A stretch of DNA of 64,000 nt from Trichosphaerium sp. ATCC 40318 (Eukaryota > Discosea > Flabellinia > Trichosidae): positions 62,001 to 126,000 of the forward strand of contig JALMLS010000150.1 in NCBI GenBank assembly GCA_038496445.1, given 5' to 3'. A program made the position numbers and the translations under genes. Below the pieces are notes generated by a model. That model worked only from the letters and a program-made list of their open reading frames with translations, did no database searches and had not been told where the DNA came from. Position 1 is the stretch's first letter. Every line of letters begins with the position of its first letter. Shown here piece by piece: positions 21,592 through 34,900 of the stretch.

Positions 21592-22843
21592 TTAGAGTGT
21601 AGAGAAGATTTGGTAGTCTAATTTCATGCCAAGCGAGTCTACAATTTCTTCGATACGTTGTTTAGCCTCTTCTCTATTTAGGTTAACACAAGTATGAACA
21701 CCTCGAAAATCAACATATTTAAGGCAATGTTTTCTTGCATTAAGCAAATTCTTAAAGCTGTTGATTGTTACTCTCATATCTGACTTAGAGAACCACATAG
21801 CCAGTGAACGTAGTTTAGGTAATACTTCTGGATGATTACCAAAGTATGATAAATCAGATGCTTGAAGTAGTGCATTAGCGTATCCAAAGGTAGTTATGTT
21901 TGATTGTGGGTTAAACAAAGCAGCTTTGAGGTGAGCAGCATATTCACGTGCGTAACCATAAGAGCCATACCTGAGGTATTGTTTAGTCGGTTAGTTTGTT
22001 GGTTTATATGCTAAAAGGTTTGTACCCATCCCAGAATCGTATGAGAAGAGTTTTCAATGATGCACAGAGTTTTATTGCCTTCATTAGTTCTGCAAAAGTA
22101 TTTTTTTGAAATGCAACGCCAATAAGTTTTAAAGTTGATAAGTTATTGGCTATTAATCTATTTGTTATACTTCTTGTTATTGCTATATTCACTCGGTAAC
22201 TATACATAGTACAACACTTAAGCATCTTATAAGTATCAGGTACTTTAAAACTTATAATCATTTCAATGATCTCCATTGGAAGTAACCCAAAGTAACCATC
22301 TTGCTTTAAATGTGAATAAAGAATAAACCTAATTTCTTCCCAATTGAGTCTCCTATACACCAGTTTCTCGCCTAGCTTCCAGTCAAAAGGATCCATGTAG
22401 TCTTGCTGGTCTATTTCTACAGTATGCACAACAGTACCAAGATCAAATCTATTATGTAGTAGCGTTGGTAAGTACGTTACAACATCAGCTTGAAAAACAA
22501 CTTTTTACTTTTGCAGTTTTACTCTCCCACGTGCGTGGCAGTAGGTTTTCAATGTAAAAAAGTAGCGGTTTGATCCAAGTAAAATAAAGTAGGCGTACAG
22601 TTCCTTACACGCCGTCAATGGGTACAATTCGTAGTTATAATCGATTAGAGTAGTGCGTTGTGGCAGTTTTTCGATGGGATGACGGTGATGTCTCGTTACT
22701 CTCCTCCGGCCATCCCAAAGCGACACTGTAAAATACCCTGGCCTGGATGATCCTCTAAACAAGTAATACTTCTTGTTGCGCATGGAAGCTGTAAATAGCA
22801 ACTCAGTGTCACTAGCTGATAGATAAGGTACGTAATCGGCCAT
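21592..22843 (-). CDS. SH2-like and F-box-like protein
   Basis: Starting at ATG 22841-22843 (an upstream ATG at 22876 is also in frame), the first exon holds RNKKYYLFRGSSRPGYFTVS, which resembles the phosphotyrosine-binding loop and strand of SH2 domains (FLxRxSS...G.F.lS). The second exon (22026 to about 22480) includes LLPMEIIEMIISFKVPD, F-box-like, and leucine-rich segments. The third exon (21592-21970) continues with LPKLRSLAMWF. The first intron is uncertain; a GTGGGA donor with a TTTTTCAAG acceptor restores phase. Dictyostelium has an SH2 plus F-box protein, so this pairing has precedent. A role linking phosphotyrosine to ubiquitin ligase is inference. Confidence 0.5.
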
Positions 22844-23072
22844 TATGCTCGTTGTATGGCTTGCTTGACGCCTCATTTAAGTCAGTTAGAGTGACACTTG
22901 TTGTACAGTAGCTAGCAATACGAAAACTGCTACAGCGACAACGCGGTGTTGTGGTTCTTCAAAAAACGTTTAGCGATTTGTTGGCGCTAAAGGCATCCAC
23001 AGGCTTTAAAACCGCCAATGTTTTAACCCTGACATTTGATTGGCCTTGTCAGCTGCCTATTAAAATCAGTCT

Positions 23073-25158
23073 ATGCGTTCTATACGCGCATACACAGCGC
23101 AGAGCGTAAACGCACCGCATGAGCGTGGCTACTGGAGCGATATTAACAATCACACCATTTTTTTCAGTAATTCCCTGGCACCACGGTTAGGCGTTAAAGT
23201 GCTTGCTGATTGGCAATCCGTGACTTCAGAAGATGTTATTGATGTTGGAGGTAAATACGCCCTATCGAAGTTTAACTACTCCATGGTGCGAGCATTGAGC
23301 GCCATATATCCTCAAAACGCGTGGAACGTCCAAGATAGATCGTACGACCATTTTTACATTCAAATGTATTCCAATCATTAAAACCACTCTAGGTGTCTTC
23401 CCATGAACTTTTGGACAAGCATATCGCATCAACGTGCAAGAATAAACGTTATTGGCAAAAAGCTAGACGTCAAACATTTGGACGATTGGTACAAGATTCC
23501 AAACAAAGCTATAGTAGAGTTAGGAGCAGCTACGTTGCTTAAAAAGTAAGCAACACCATGAACCATACATCCTTCTTCATCTAACTACTACCAACAGATA
23601 TGATTGGTCCTTGTGCAATATACTAAAAGCTCTCTTTCCAAAGCATCACTGGAAGGCTTACAAATTCCAGTACGTTCTTGAGAAAAAGTGAAAAAAAACA
23701 AAAAAGAAAAATTCTCACCTTCTTTTTTTTTTTGAACAGCAATATTCCTGTTGGTTTTTGGCAATCTACAAAAAATCAATTGGCTTGTATGGACTATACA
23801 GCAAGTATTCTTTGTGTAAAGACGATAGGTGATTGGCATAAAGTAACATGTGATGATTTAATAACCAATGGAAGTCTTAACGTATTAGCATTGTATGAAC
23901 ATTTTCCGGCTTTGTAGAATCTGATTTTTGCCTCAGCTATGATGGTTCTCTTATTAAGACGTTAAAGACACTATACCCTCAATATGATTGGTCAACTGAG
24001 AAGTTGGTGTACGTTCAACCAAAAATAAAGTTCTTGATAAAATTCATACTTTACGCAGAACACCAAGGAGATATTGGGAAGATATAGACAATCAACGAAA
24101 GAAAATGGATGAGATTTACCTTCACCTTGGTCTAAGGGATCTTGATGGTTGGATAAATGTAACAAAGAGAGATGTATACCGCCTTGGTGGTGCGGGAGTG
24201 TTAGATAAGTACGACTAATAGTCTCACCGCTGATCTCATTTTTCTTGGCTTAAACAACATAGATACAACGATTCATTGCCCAAGGCACTAGCGAGACTAT
24301 ATCCACATCATACATGGGATAGACGTAGTTTTAGGTACAACTCAAGGTGCACTTTAAACTGCTCATTGTATATGCTAGGAATAAACCAACCAAGCCAATG
24401 TTGCTCACCCAGAAATCAATGTTTGCTGGTATGGCAGAGCAACTCGGAGTTAAGACAATTGGGGGTTGGTTAACTGTCCATACAGACGATATTGCGATGA
24501 GTGGCGGTCGTAGTGTATTGAACAAGTATGTAATTATCAGTGACTGCCAACGACGTGCACCTGAAATCGTTTGTACTTTTGTTTTTCATTTTTAAGTAAG
24601 TACTTACTAGGTATGGTTCTTCACTTGCTACTTGCCTAAAAAATATTTACAGTGAGTATCCTTGGGATGAAGAATATGTTGTCGTAGGACAAAGGAGGTA
24701 AGAAATTAGTTTGCGAGAATAAATTGTACTTATTTTTTATTTTAAGGCAAAGACCATCAGGCCATTGGCACAGCCTGAATAACGTATCAACGTTTTTATC
24801 AGGTGTCGAAGAATCTTTTAAAATTAAAACACCAGAGCAATGGTATGTGGGCATTTAAGATACAAAGAGGAAGCTAAAACGAAAAGAATCGACATGCAAA
24901 AATTTTATTTACCCACGTTGTTAGGTATCGTGTTTCAACAAGGCAGTTTGGTGGTATAGGTGGATCAGGTATTCAATTATATTATCCAAAAATTCTTAAT
25001 GTGCTTCACCCCAACGTTGATTGGGATTGGAAGCGTTTTGCAAGCTCAATGAAGAAATCAAACCAGAGGTATAGTTCTTTTTTTTTTCTTAGCCCGCCAG
25101 TGTCTGACATATACAATTTTCTAGAGCTTTGATGGTGTATGCTAAATCCCTATTTTGA
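23073..25158 (+). CDS. protein of six tandem W/YP repeats, possibly organelle-targeted
   Basis: Exons joined in phase encode six repeats of about 75 residues. A typical repeat has an RYW..I.NQ start, then LGLRDLDGWINVTKRDVYRL, then GG..VL.KY, SLPKALARLYPHHTW and an aromatic end. Each later repeat is cut by an intron just before the Y of the KY pair, so repeats multiplied with their intron. Repeat 1 is at about 23145-23345 and repeat 6 at about 24800-25050. The N-terminus MRSIRAYTAQSV is basic and could be a mitochondrial presequence. I have seen this repeat in uncharacterised proteins of fungi and algae but know no function for it. Stop TGA 25156-25158. Confidence 0.7.
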
Positions 25159-25284
25159 ACAACACATGGTGTTGGTCATTGGTTGTAATTTGTAATGTAA
25201 ACTTGAGATGTAATTGTAGCTTGTTGTGGTAAAATCTTGACTTGCCGTTGACATTTTTTTGGTCGCTGGTTGTTTTGATAAAGC

Positions 25285-26874
25285 ATGTTGTCAGGTGTCA
25301 GGTTATTTACCACTGTAAGATGTACACACATTAGCACAGAGCGTATACGACCTCTTTCACGCGTGTCTGTGCGGTACAAAAAGAATATTGCTCGTAAACC
25401 GACTAAACGTGTCAAACAGCCACAACCGGTACTAAAAGCGCTATTGAATACAAGTTTGACCAGCGTTAAAGGGATCAGTGTACAGTACAGATGAAGTTGT
25501 CAACAACCTGCTTTTTGATAACCAGGTCGCCTTAAGGCACAAACACCTACAATGTAGCCTATTTTCAGCGTTATTGCTTGCCAATGTAAAATTATAGATT
25601 TGAAAACGTCGCCTACTACGCTTGGAAAGGTCGTTAATAAGCTTATCGAGAGTTGGGACGGCTTTAGAGTCTCATTGTTCCTTGCCAACGATTTTACGCT
25701 TGAACACAAAAAACAAGCGCTCATATTTAACACACTGCAACCAGGTATTGTATTAAACGCAAGAGCGTATTACATTCATTCTAAAATATTTGATAGGTTG
25801 GAGAGAAACGCCTTTACAAGATGTCGTTCAAACAACTCTGAAGACTTTAAAATCACCTCGATTAAAGATGGAATTATTATCTTCGCTACCACGTGCGAAA
25901 GAATTCAGTTTTTGGATTGGCATTAGAAAATCAGATTACATTCACAAAGTACGTTGTTTCACTGTAACTGCCACACTAAGTACCTTGTAAATAGATGTAT
26001 GAAGCTGGTAAAACAGCACCAAAGGGGTTCTGGACTGGTAAGGAAATAGCTGATTTACTCGTTGAGTCTCTCAACAAAGAGAGTGATCTCCAGACAAGAA
26101 TACCTGAGATGTTAAAGTATTTACCTTCATACTTTGTAAGTCAAACTTTGTTTTTATTTCACACTGCAACTTACACTCAATGATAATAGTGTAAGCGGCG
26201 AGGAGATGATGAGTTTCTTCATGATTTACTATATGCCATACCTATAGTTTGTCACTTGATGTGCAGTATAAAAGTCTACCACAATGACGTTCTTGGTAAG
26301 TATTATTTTAAATGGATTTCTCAACAACTGTAATCATCTCATCCTTTCATGTTTAGTCGACTGGTACACTAAATACCACAATGCTGTTATTTCTATAATT
26401 AAAGAACATAATATTAAATGGGACAGAGAGAGAGAAATTGGATACTATTCAATTGCAATTGCTGAATTAGCCAGAGTCCGGTAAGCTGGTTTTTTTGAAA
26501 GATTTTTTTCATTTCTTATTCACTGACCTTTATCAAAAGAGATAATCGAATACATGATTCCATGTTCATTGAAGCACTTGTTATTGCATTAACAAGTCAT
26601 TTTAGTGATAAAGAAAACAGAAGGTTGGGTTCTGGTATCTCAAACAAGTTCTCAATATTCAGTACTTATGCAAGGTACAGTTTATCTCGTTAAGATTATT
26701 CTCTGTTATACTCCTTATATTCATACTAGATACACTGGAGGTGATACCAGGTATGGACTACTTATAAAAGTACGTGAGGAGGCAGAACAGAAACAGAAAA
26801 GTCTTTCATTTACGGCAAAGTGGAAAGACCGTTTTTCAAACTTAATGAAAGCTGCAAGCAATAAACTCGAATGA
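25285..26874 (+). CDS. unrecognised protein with mitochondrial-type N-terminus
   Basis: Eight exons (25285-25484, 25569-25744, 25797-25948, 25995-26135, 26190-26295, 26357-26480, 26540-26674, 26730-26874) join in phase. The start MLSGVRLFTTVRCTHISTER is basic, hydroxylated and free of acids, as in mitochondrial presequences. The body is helical (IESWDGFRVSLFLANDFT, LVESLNKESDLQTRIPEM, IKEHNIKWDREREIGYYSI) and ends in a basic coiled segment. No domain recognised. Confidence 0.65.
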
Positions 26875-27070
26875 AACACAAGACAATCGCTTCCATTCAT
26901 CTATTTCAAAGTTAGATTTATCCTTATTAGAGTAACTGTTAACGAAAGTATTAATGGATCTGAAATACTTTGTTTGACTTTTTTTTGCCTTTACGAAAGT
27001 CAATAGCCGTAAAAACTAGGCCGACTTGTTCAAATAACTCAAATATAGACATATAGACGTTGCATCGTCA

Positions 27071-28975
27071 ATGAAACTGGTGTACTTGTGCATTACACTA
27101 ACACTTTTTCTATCCTCCACTATAGCGACACGCTCTTTAATAGGTACGTACTACACTCCGACATTCATTTTTGTTGCATTTGGCGGTATAATCGCTTTAA
27201 CAAACTAATTCCTGCAAGAGCGTTTAAAGCCCAACGTAGCTCTAGAATTCTACTCTAAGGGCACCATCGATACGCGATATGTATACAAGGGTGTAATTAC
27301 ACACTCAGTAAGCCATGGAGGGATTTTTAGTCTAAAAGCGAGGATATCTACCTACGACGGCAAAGAAATCATATACGATAACGTACGCAAAATTTTGATA
27401 ATGTGACATTGATGGTGTGACTTAACGCGAGTAACTTTTTCTTTATAGTATTCAGCGTTTGCGTATGATCCTAAAATTGGCGTTTCAAGCGCCTCTTGCA
27501 TCCCTTCTAGCAGTATACCACCTTTAGAACATGAGCTGCTAGCGTCACTTCAAAATGCTGAGCCACTTCTTCTAGAGGAGGTGCCAACACGTCAAGCCGA
27601 TGCAGTTGGAAGGTACAAACGATAGCAAGTTTAAATCACTGATTTAAAACTAGCATGTGTAACGACGCCACAGTATGGAAAACAAAGTTCTCTGGAGGTA
27701 TATACGTACTGTGCGAGAAAGATGGATACCTGAAAGCGCTAATTGGCGAATTTTTCGTCGCTACGATGAAACCCTCCGCTGATACGGTGGAATATACCAA
27801 GCCAGACTTGGCGTGTAAAAAATCAACGTACCGCGAAGCGTTTCCTGACGAACCTGATCAAGAAAATTGGCTTAAAAGTGAATGGTACGACTTAAAGGCT
27901 CACTTAAAGTTTTTCTGTTTTCGGTTCGACAACGCTTCTCACATCTAAATAAACACGCGCATCTTAGGCACTGGAACTACAAGAAACCTGCGACAAGTGG
28001 TAAAACGTGTATTTTCTTGCATGGAACTGGTGAGAGGAAAGACTTGCCTCCTACAAGCACTTTTGCGGCATACTGGGGTAGTGTACAGTTATATACGCCT
28101 CAATGCGCAAAGAGACTTTTCATGCACGCCGACACTGAATTTCGAGGTACGACGCTTGACACATGCCTGTGGCCTTCAGCTGTACTTAATATTAATTAAA
28201 TAGGATGGAATAATACGAAATTACAGAAGAGGTATTGCAATTTGGCGACTTATGGTCAACCAAAAGGCGATTTTTATAGCAAAGATAAAATTATTTTTAC
28301 TCATTCTATGGGAAACAATATCTTTGCTGGAGCTATTCAAAATAATATATGTGATATTGAAGGAGACTCTACATCATGGTATTCTGTTTCAGGTCCTTAT
28401 CAAGGTTCAAAGGTAGCATCATGGCTTCAATACCAAGGTACTTAAAAAGTGGAATAAAATAAGATTTTTCGGACATTTTGACACCTGTCACAATTTCTAA
28501 TTTTTTTTGTTTTAAAGGATGCCCGTATGGACTTGTACATCTGATCTCTGATTATCTTGGATATTGTTTAAACGATACAGTTGCTCCATGCTATGCTAGT
28601 CTCTTCCCAAATGAAACCAACTGGACTCCATACCAAGATGCAGCGAAACAACGTATATCTGGGTCAATGTGTGGTAAATCGCCTTATGGCCTATACTCAA
28701 AATACAGCGAGGCTCTAGCTACCATCGCTGATTGGTCTATGTTACCTGCACCAAATGATGGACTCGTTGCATTCAAGAGCTGTTACTTGGAAGGTACAAT
28801 TTGGTTTTTTTTTGCTCGTAGCTGATTTTTGGGTTCAGGAACATTTTCAGGTGGTTCTCCACGAGATACATTTTATACTGGTCCCTTAAACCACGCAGAT
28901 ACAACATGTAGAAATGGAAACGGATGGTGGGGAACTATGCGTTTACCTTGTACCTTCTTTACAAACAAGGTGTAA
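27071..28975 (+). CDS. secreted lipase-like alpha/beta hydrolase
   Basis: Eight exons (27071-27143, 27219-27382, 27449 to about 27612, 27654-27884, 27968-28146, 28204-28437, 28518-28793, 28839-28975) keep phase. The start MKLVYLCITLTLFLSSTIAT is a signal peptide. The hydrolase core begins CIFLHGTGERKDL (oxyanion-loop HGTG). The nucleophile elbow is IIFTHSMGNNIFAG (Ser of HSMG), a candidate acid is in LPAPNDGLVAF, and a candidate His is in GPLNHADTTC, so a full triad can be drawn. Many cysteines and NxT sites fit secretion. Likely an extracellular or lysosomal esterase/lipase; substrate not predictable. Confidence 0.75.
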
Positions 28976-29195
28976 AATTGGTCCAGCAAGAAGCCAAAAA
29001 ACCCAACTAGTGTACTTAACCTTGCTTAACAACTAGCGGAGAAATAAATACGCTATTATACGTTATTGTCCCACAATATCTATTTAATTGCACCTTGCAG
29101 TAATTTTTACCTTTTTGGACGGAGTATTTTATTTCTTTGACGAAAAAAGAACCAAACTTAAACAAGTTTTTATACGTCGTAAGAAAAGCGGATAA

Positions 29196-31548
29196 ATGCA
29201 ATACGTTGTTCTATTTATCATCATAGGCGCTTCTATAGCGCATGCACAGGTTTGTGCAACTTCAAACACAACAACGGATCTATGTGGCTTTCCAAGCAAC
29301 TATACCTTCGTAGTACCACCTGGTCTTACTGTTGGGATACTTGACACCATCTACGAAGGAGAGCGAGGGAGAATTTCAGACCTTTCTCAATTCGTCGACA
29401 AGAAGTACGCTAATGAGTGTTGTTAACGCAACTTTGAAACTTATTCAGTCGTCTAACAATGTAAATAGCTGTGGCAGACTGTTCAAAGAGTTAGTTTGCA
29501 AAGGATTATACAGACAGTGTACAGGTGCGTTTTTTAATACCTAAACTAGACCCTAGAACCTATTTAATACTCAAAATTGTCTTATTTTGGAAGGTCCAAC
29601 TATCTAACACAAATCAACAGGAAATGTTCCTATACCGGTACCTACATGCACGGATACATGCCAAACTGTACGCGCATGCCTTGCAGCTACTGGATTGAGC
29701 GAAGCTCTGCTTCCTAATTGTTCTTCTGTCACTGTTGTAGGGAATTGTACGTTTATTTTTAAGCGCATCTACTTCAATACACGTGTCGTTAATGTGCTGT
29801 TTAGTTTCTATTCCTGATTATGGTCCGCGTCCTACGTGTAATCAAGTTGAAACACCACAATTGCCTTCAGACTGTTTCTTTCCGGCTACTTTTAACTTTG
29901 ATCATGAAGATGGTTACCCAGGCCTTTGTTCCACTGGATGTCCAAGGAGATACTTACCTGACGTGCCACGTCAAATTGAAATAATTGTACGTAACACTTT
30001 ATTCAATACCATTTTTGATTGAGAACTATTGCTTTGAATGACAGTCACGTGACTGTTGAACCTACAAACTCAAGTGAGCTTCTTTGAATACTCAATACTC
30101 AAATCTTTGTTTTAGCTCATGTACATTTTCACGCCTATCTCTATAATACTTGGCATCCTTGGAATTATAGTATCTGTTAGAGTAGCTCTAAAACGTGGAT
30201 TTCCTTTGAATTTACACACATTGGTTATAGTGTACTGAGAGCGAATCTTTACGAACAATTATTTTGTTAACTTTTTTTAAAAGGTACTCGTTTATTGGTG
30301 TACTTGGATACCTACCTAGTGTGTTTGTTGGTCCAGAGAAGTTAATATGTAAAAATTCAGATGAATTGTATAGACCAACAGAAAACTATGTGTGCCTCCT
30401 GCAAGGTAACGTATTGTGGCTTAAACATTAAATAACGACTGATAATAGGATTGCATATAACTCACTTTACACTTCTCACTGATAGCGCTTTTGTATCCTG
30501 GGTTATTGGTATGATATATTTGTTTCTAGGACAGAAACAACCTAATAAATACGTCAAGTAAGTGTACTAAAATACCCCAGTTCCATACTAATCGAAACAC
30601 TCTAGAATTGCGTTTTATGTCTTGCCGTGGATTTTTATGTTAGCATGGGATATTGGATATCTTGCAACTGGGAACTTTGGTGCTAATTTATTAGCATCAA
30701 CACATTGCGCAAGTGAGTACTAGTAATTTCTAGGCTGTTTTGTAATTTAAATACTAACTATTTATTTCAGTGCGTCTCCATACAAGACCCCTTCAAATAG
30801 CGCATGTTTTTCTTCAAACGGTGCTAGCCGCTGGTTGTGTGATTGGATGTGTTGTATTTGGTTTTATTGTGTATAAGGTACTGAGCATCAGCCACACAAA
30901 GCAAGCTTACGTTTGGCTGTAGGAATTTGCAAAACTCGAATCTTTGAGTGGTAATAAGAGACAACGTCGTGCACAGAAGAGATTTGCAAGAAGTCAATCA
31001 GTTTTGATTATATTTATAATCATCTTCATTTACTTTCTTATTGTGCCTCTGTCATTGATATTGAATGGTTTGGTAAGGAGTGAAGATGCAATACAAAATG
31101 ATTTCCTTGGATGGTTTGCTTGTGAAAGAGCTACCCCTGGAGAATGCAGTACGCCAAATCTTCTATAAAAACTGTGAGCCATTAGCTAATGTTGTTCGTA
31201 AACTATAGGGTTCAACCTTCTTGTTCCAGACTGGGTTTCTGTATTGAACAGTATTAATATCAACGCTAGACCAACAATTATCATAATAGCTTCTCTGAGT
31301 GCGTATCAACATACACGTGATAGTTTTCTAATTATTTTTCTATTTAGCTGTTAAACCATTCTATGATGAACTTGTATCATTCTTCGGTGTCGTTGTATCA
31401 TCACTTGCATTAACAACATGTACTTCTATTCTCATTTTATTCTACTTTCTATCGGTTGCTAATTGTTCTTAGTGTCAAAAACCAAAGATTCTGCCGACAC
31501 TACTGAAGGATCACAAGAAACAGAAGATGAAGAAGACAAAACTTATTA
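29196..31548 (+). CDS. Frizzled/Smoothened-like seven-transmembrane receptor
   Basis: A signal peptide (MQYVVLFIIIGASIAHA) leads into a Cys-rich ectodomain (SCGRLFKELVCKGLYRQC, PTCTDTCQTVRACLAATG, DGYPGLCSTGCPRRYLPD), like a Frizzled cysteine-rich domain. Seven hydrophobic segments follow: YIFTPISIILGILGIIVSV, VYSFIGVLGYLPSVFVG, SAFVSWVIGMIYLFLG, FYVLPWIFMLAWDIGYLATG, VLAAGCVIGCVVFGFIVYK, SVLIIFIIIFIYFLIVPLSL and GVVVSSLALTTCTSILILFY. Exons 3-12 are clear. The first intron (29331-29379, donor GTTGGG) is weak. At the 3' end, reading straight on gives TAG at 31470-31472, while an acidic frame ending at 31548 (TEDEEDKTY) may be reached by another splice. Such receptors are known in social amoebae; ligand unknown. 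Confidence 0.8.
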
Positions 31549-31915
31549 GCTGTAGAATCCGGCATTGGTTTGTAAAATTCAACAAGTTCTTATTCTTTAT
31601 TACTGATTGCTCAACCGTAACATACCAAAAAAAAAAAAAAAAAAAGGCAATAAAGTTTACTTATAGTTTATAAAAGAAATCATGCGTAGTTAGCTATTGT
31701 TGCGTAGTAGTATTCGATTGGGCCTCACTCATTACTGGGCTGTCCAAAATCGTACCTTGTATGTCCGTTTCAGTCAAGTTAGTCAACCAGTTGACGAAAT
31801 AAAATAATCAACTAACTTGATTGAAACGGACGCCTCCTTAATTAGTAACGAACAATGGCTTAAGAGCTTGACATTGAGAAAAAAAACAATCCACAACACG
31901 TCCAAAACGCTTTTC
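31549..31915. other. intergenic stretch with A-tract and hairpin
   Basis: Contains a run of 19 A (31627-31645) and the hairpin listed separately. No gene. Confidence 0.5.
31763..31831. repeat. hairpin-forming inverted repeat
   Basis: Arms 31763-31784 (GTCCGTTTCAGTCAAGTTAG and two more) and 31810-31831 are complementary with two mismatches over 22 bases, around a 25-base loop. It could be a small element end pair, a structured RNA or a transcription terminator; no evidence decides. Confidence 0.6.
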
Positions 31916-34900
31916 ATGGACAAGTTCTCTTGCTTGTGTAAGTTTTCCTGAAATAAATAACCAGTAGACGCTAACCAAAAAACGTATTTAGTTACATTGT
32001 TGGTTACTATACTTTATGTAACACGTGCGGCTACTGTTACTTACATAGGACCTAATACGTTAGTACCTACTCACCATTCTCTTTCTTTTTCATGTACTGA
32101 CTAATATCCTTTGTAGAGGCTCAACCAATAATCTATGGACAAATAAAGGTAATAAAAGCGGGAAAGGACCAAAAGCCGTTGGTTTTTTTTTTGTAAAACT
32201 TTTCCTTCGTTTTTCTGTTCTTCCTCCTTGTCGTTGTTTACCTGAGTTAGATAATTGGAGTAGTGGAGCGTTGCCTACTGCCGAAGATGATGTAATTATT
32301 GCTAAGGCTGGTACATACACAGTTACAGTGGATAAACGCGCAGGTACTTGACAATTTCCTCATTGAGAACTTTCTTTTTCATTATGTTTACTCGCCGACT
32401 TTTCATAACACGTGCTATTCTTTAGATTGTAATTCAATAACTGTTGGTGACGACCAAACCTCTCAAATCGCTTTGAAGTAAGTAGATCTTTTTATGGGTT
32501 TTTTTGGCTTATGTGTTACACAAGCGTTTTGGAGAACTTGGCATTACATGGAAATAACTCTGTTGGTGTTATTAAAGCAGGTAATATCCTAATAAATGTG
32601 AAACCAAAAGGGTTTTTTTCAACTCTCTCTTCATTGTGTTATCTTATGCGCTTTCAGGCGCTACTATATCACTTGGTGGTGGTAATTTCATGCTTTCTGG
32701 ACCAGAACCTGTGTTCACAGTTGAAGGAACCCTAAAATGGTACGATTAGGAAAGTAAGTGGTTGAAACTCACCTCATTTTTGCTTAGGACAAGCAAAAAT
32801 ATTGAATCTGATGATCAAGGCACGCGCTTTCATAAAACACTGTCACCTAACTTACAAATGTTTAGATGGAACCATCATCATTGCTTCAGGAGGTAAACTA
32901 GCTGATATAAGGTACCCAAAAGGCGATTACTTGTAGCGAAAAGTTTTAACAATGAATTCTCAGTTCAAATGGAGCTTGTAACTTGGTATCTACAAATATT
33001 GAAGTTCGCGGTGACGTAAGACATGCCTGAGATATTCTTTTTCCAAGGCTAACGTAAAAATACTCAAGGCGACTTTTGGAAACTCTAACTCACCTATTCT
33101 AAACATGGAATCTTCAAAAGTAACACGTGCGTAGAAAAAAAAACCTAAACCCCAAAAAATCGTAAAATTTTGGGAGCACGTGCTCTTGAAACTAACACTA
33201 TTAATCTCAGTATACGATGCGAGTACTTTCAGTGTACCAGCGAACCCAAATAGTTTGGTTATCATTTCTTCTGCTAATGTGACGGATGGATCTTTGCTTA
33301 ATATAACAGGAGGAACTTTCGAAATTTCATCCACAGTTAAGATTGAAAGCGATCTTTTCGTTGGACCTCAAGGTTTACATTTCTTCTTTTCTTTAACGAA
33401 AACCCGTTAGTCTAACTCCAAGCTTGTACAGGTACCGTTAACGTCAAACAAATGTCCATCGAAACAACATGTCCTCGCAGTCTTGATGAAACTTGTACAA
33501 CATTTGACGGAACTTTAAATATTGCAACAGGCGCAACGTTCCTTGTAACAAGAGGTAAGCTTCAATCTTTTTATAGCCTTTCTAACCTTCAAAAAGGAAT
33601 GCATATGTTTACATCTACTTCCAAAGTTACTGGTACTGGTTTGTTCGCAGTACAAGGTCCAGAGATAGTCCACTTTGCCGGTATGTCTGAAAGTCTGTCA
33701 AAATATTGAGTTTGTTTTGATTTTTCTTCTTGACTAGGATCCTTCGGTGCTGGTTCGAAACTCTTGCTTAAGAACCCTTCAGTATTCTACAATGAAGCAG
33801 ATGGCATTAGCTATGATACTATTGAGATGCATCAAGCAAGTCTTTTCGCTGGAACACACTCTGGTACTAAAAACAAATGATTCATTCATCTTCTCTTCAT
33901 CTTCTCTTCTTCTTCCGCTTGTATACACGTTGCTAATATGATGTTAGCTATCATCAAGACTCTTGATTGGCAAGGTGGTAAAATAGGAATATTAGGGCAG
34001 CTCACACTTGATACCATTCAATTAAATCCAGAAGAAAAAAGTATGCTAAATCAAGATTTTTTATTCTCTTTTTTTTCTTATACTCGAGTAGCGACACCAA
34101 TCTTATGTAATGGTACAACATTCCAAGTCAATGGGAAATGGACTTTCCTAGTACGTTATAAACGTAGTCTACCAAAAGAAAATACCGTGCTAACCGGTTT
34201 TTTTCAAAAAAGAAAGCAGGATTTCCTCTTAACTTTGTTGATGTTGTTATCTCTATTGGTTCAAAAGCTGTAATGACAATAGACCAACCTGATGTCCAGT
34301 TCATACATACTTCTGGAAATAATAAGTTGCTCGTCAGTGCAGGAGGATCACTTAAAGTATCTTCATCTTGTTCATGGGAGAGCTATGAAGTAGTATTTTC
34401 AGGAGCAAATGCAGTTACTATTGAAGCAGGTGGTACAATGTCAATGACTTCAGTAACTATGACGGCAAAAGAGTATGCTCACTTATTGTTCATATTGCAC
34501 TCACGTTTTAATAATGAACTAGGTCTGGCAGTATTCAAAACGACGGTTCGCTGACTTTGTTCAGCTCTGTTGCCAATTTCGGCATCACAACATCTATTGC
34601 TGGAACAGGTAAACAAAAACATTTTGTAGGTCTTTATCGCAATTATGACTTTTTTCCTAGGCCAATACGTCCTCTCTGGTACTACTTTGAATGTTGATAA
34701 TGGTGACATAAGTGTTGGTGGTGCTTTAACTACGGACACGAGTGTTATCATCACAAGAGATTTGTCTTTCCCAAAAGGTAAAAAAAGCCCAAATGATTGT
34801 AAAAAGTTAACAGCTTGTTTTTAAAGGAGCGGATCCTACCGTTAAAATAGCAAGTCTCACTGTCAAGGGTGGTAAATTTCAAGTAATAAATAGAGCTCTT

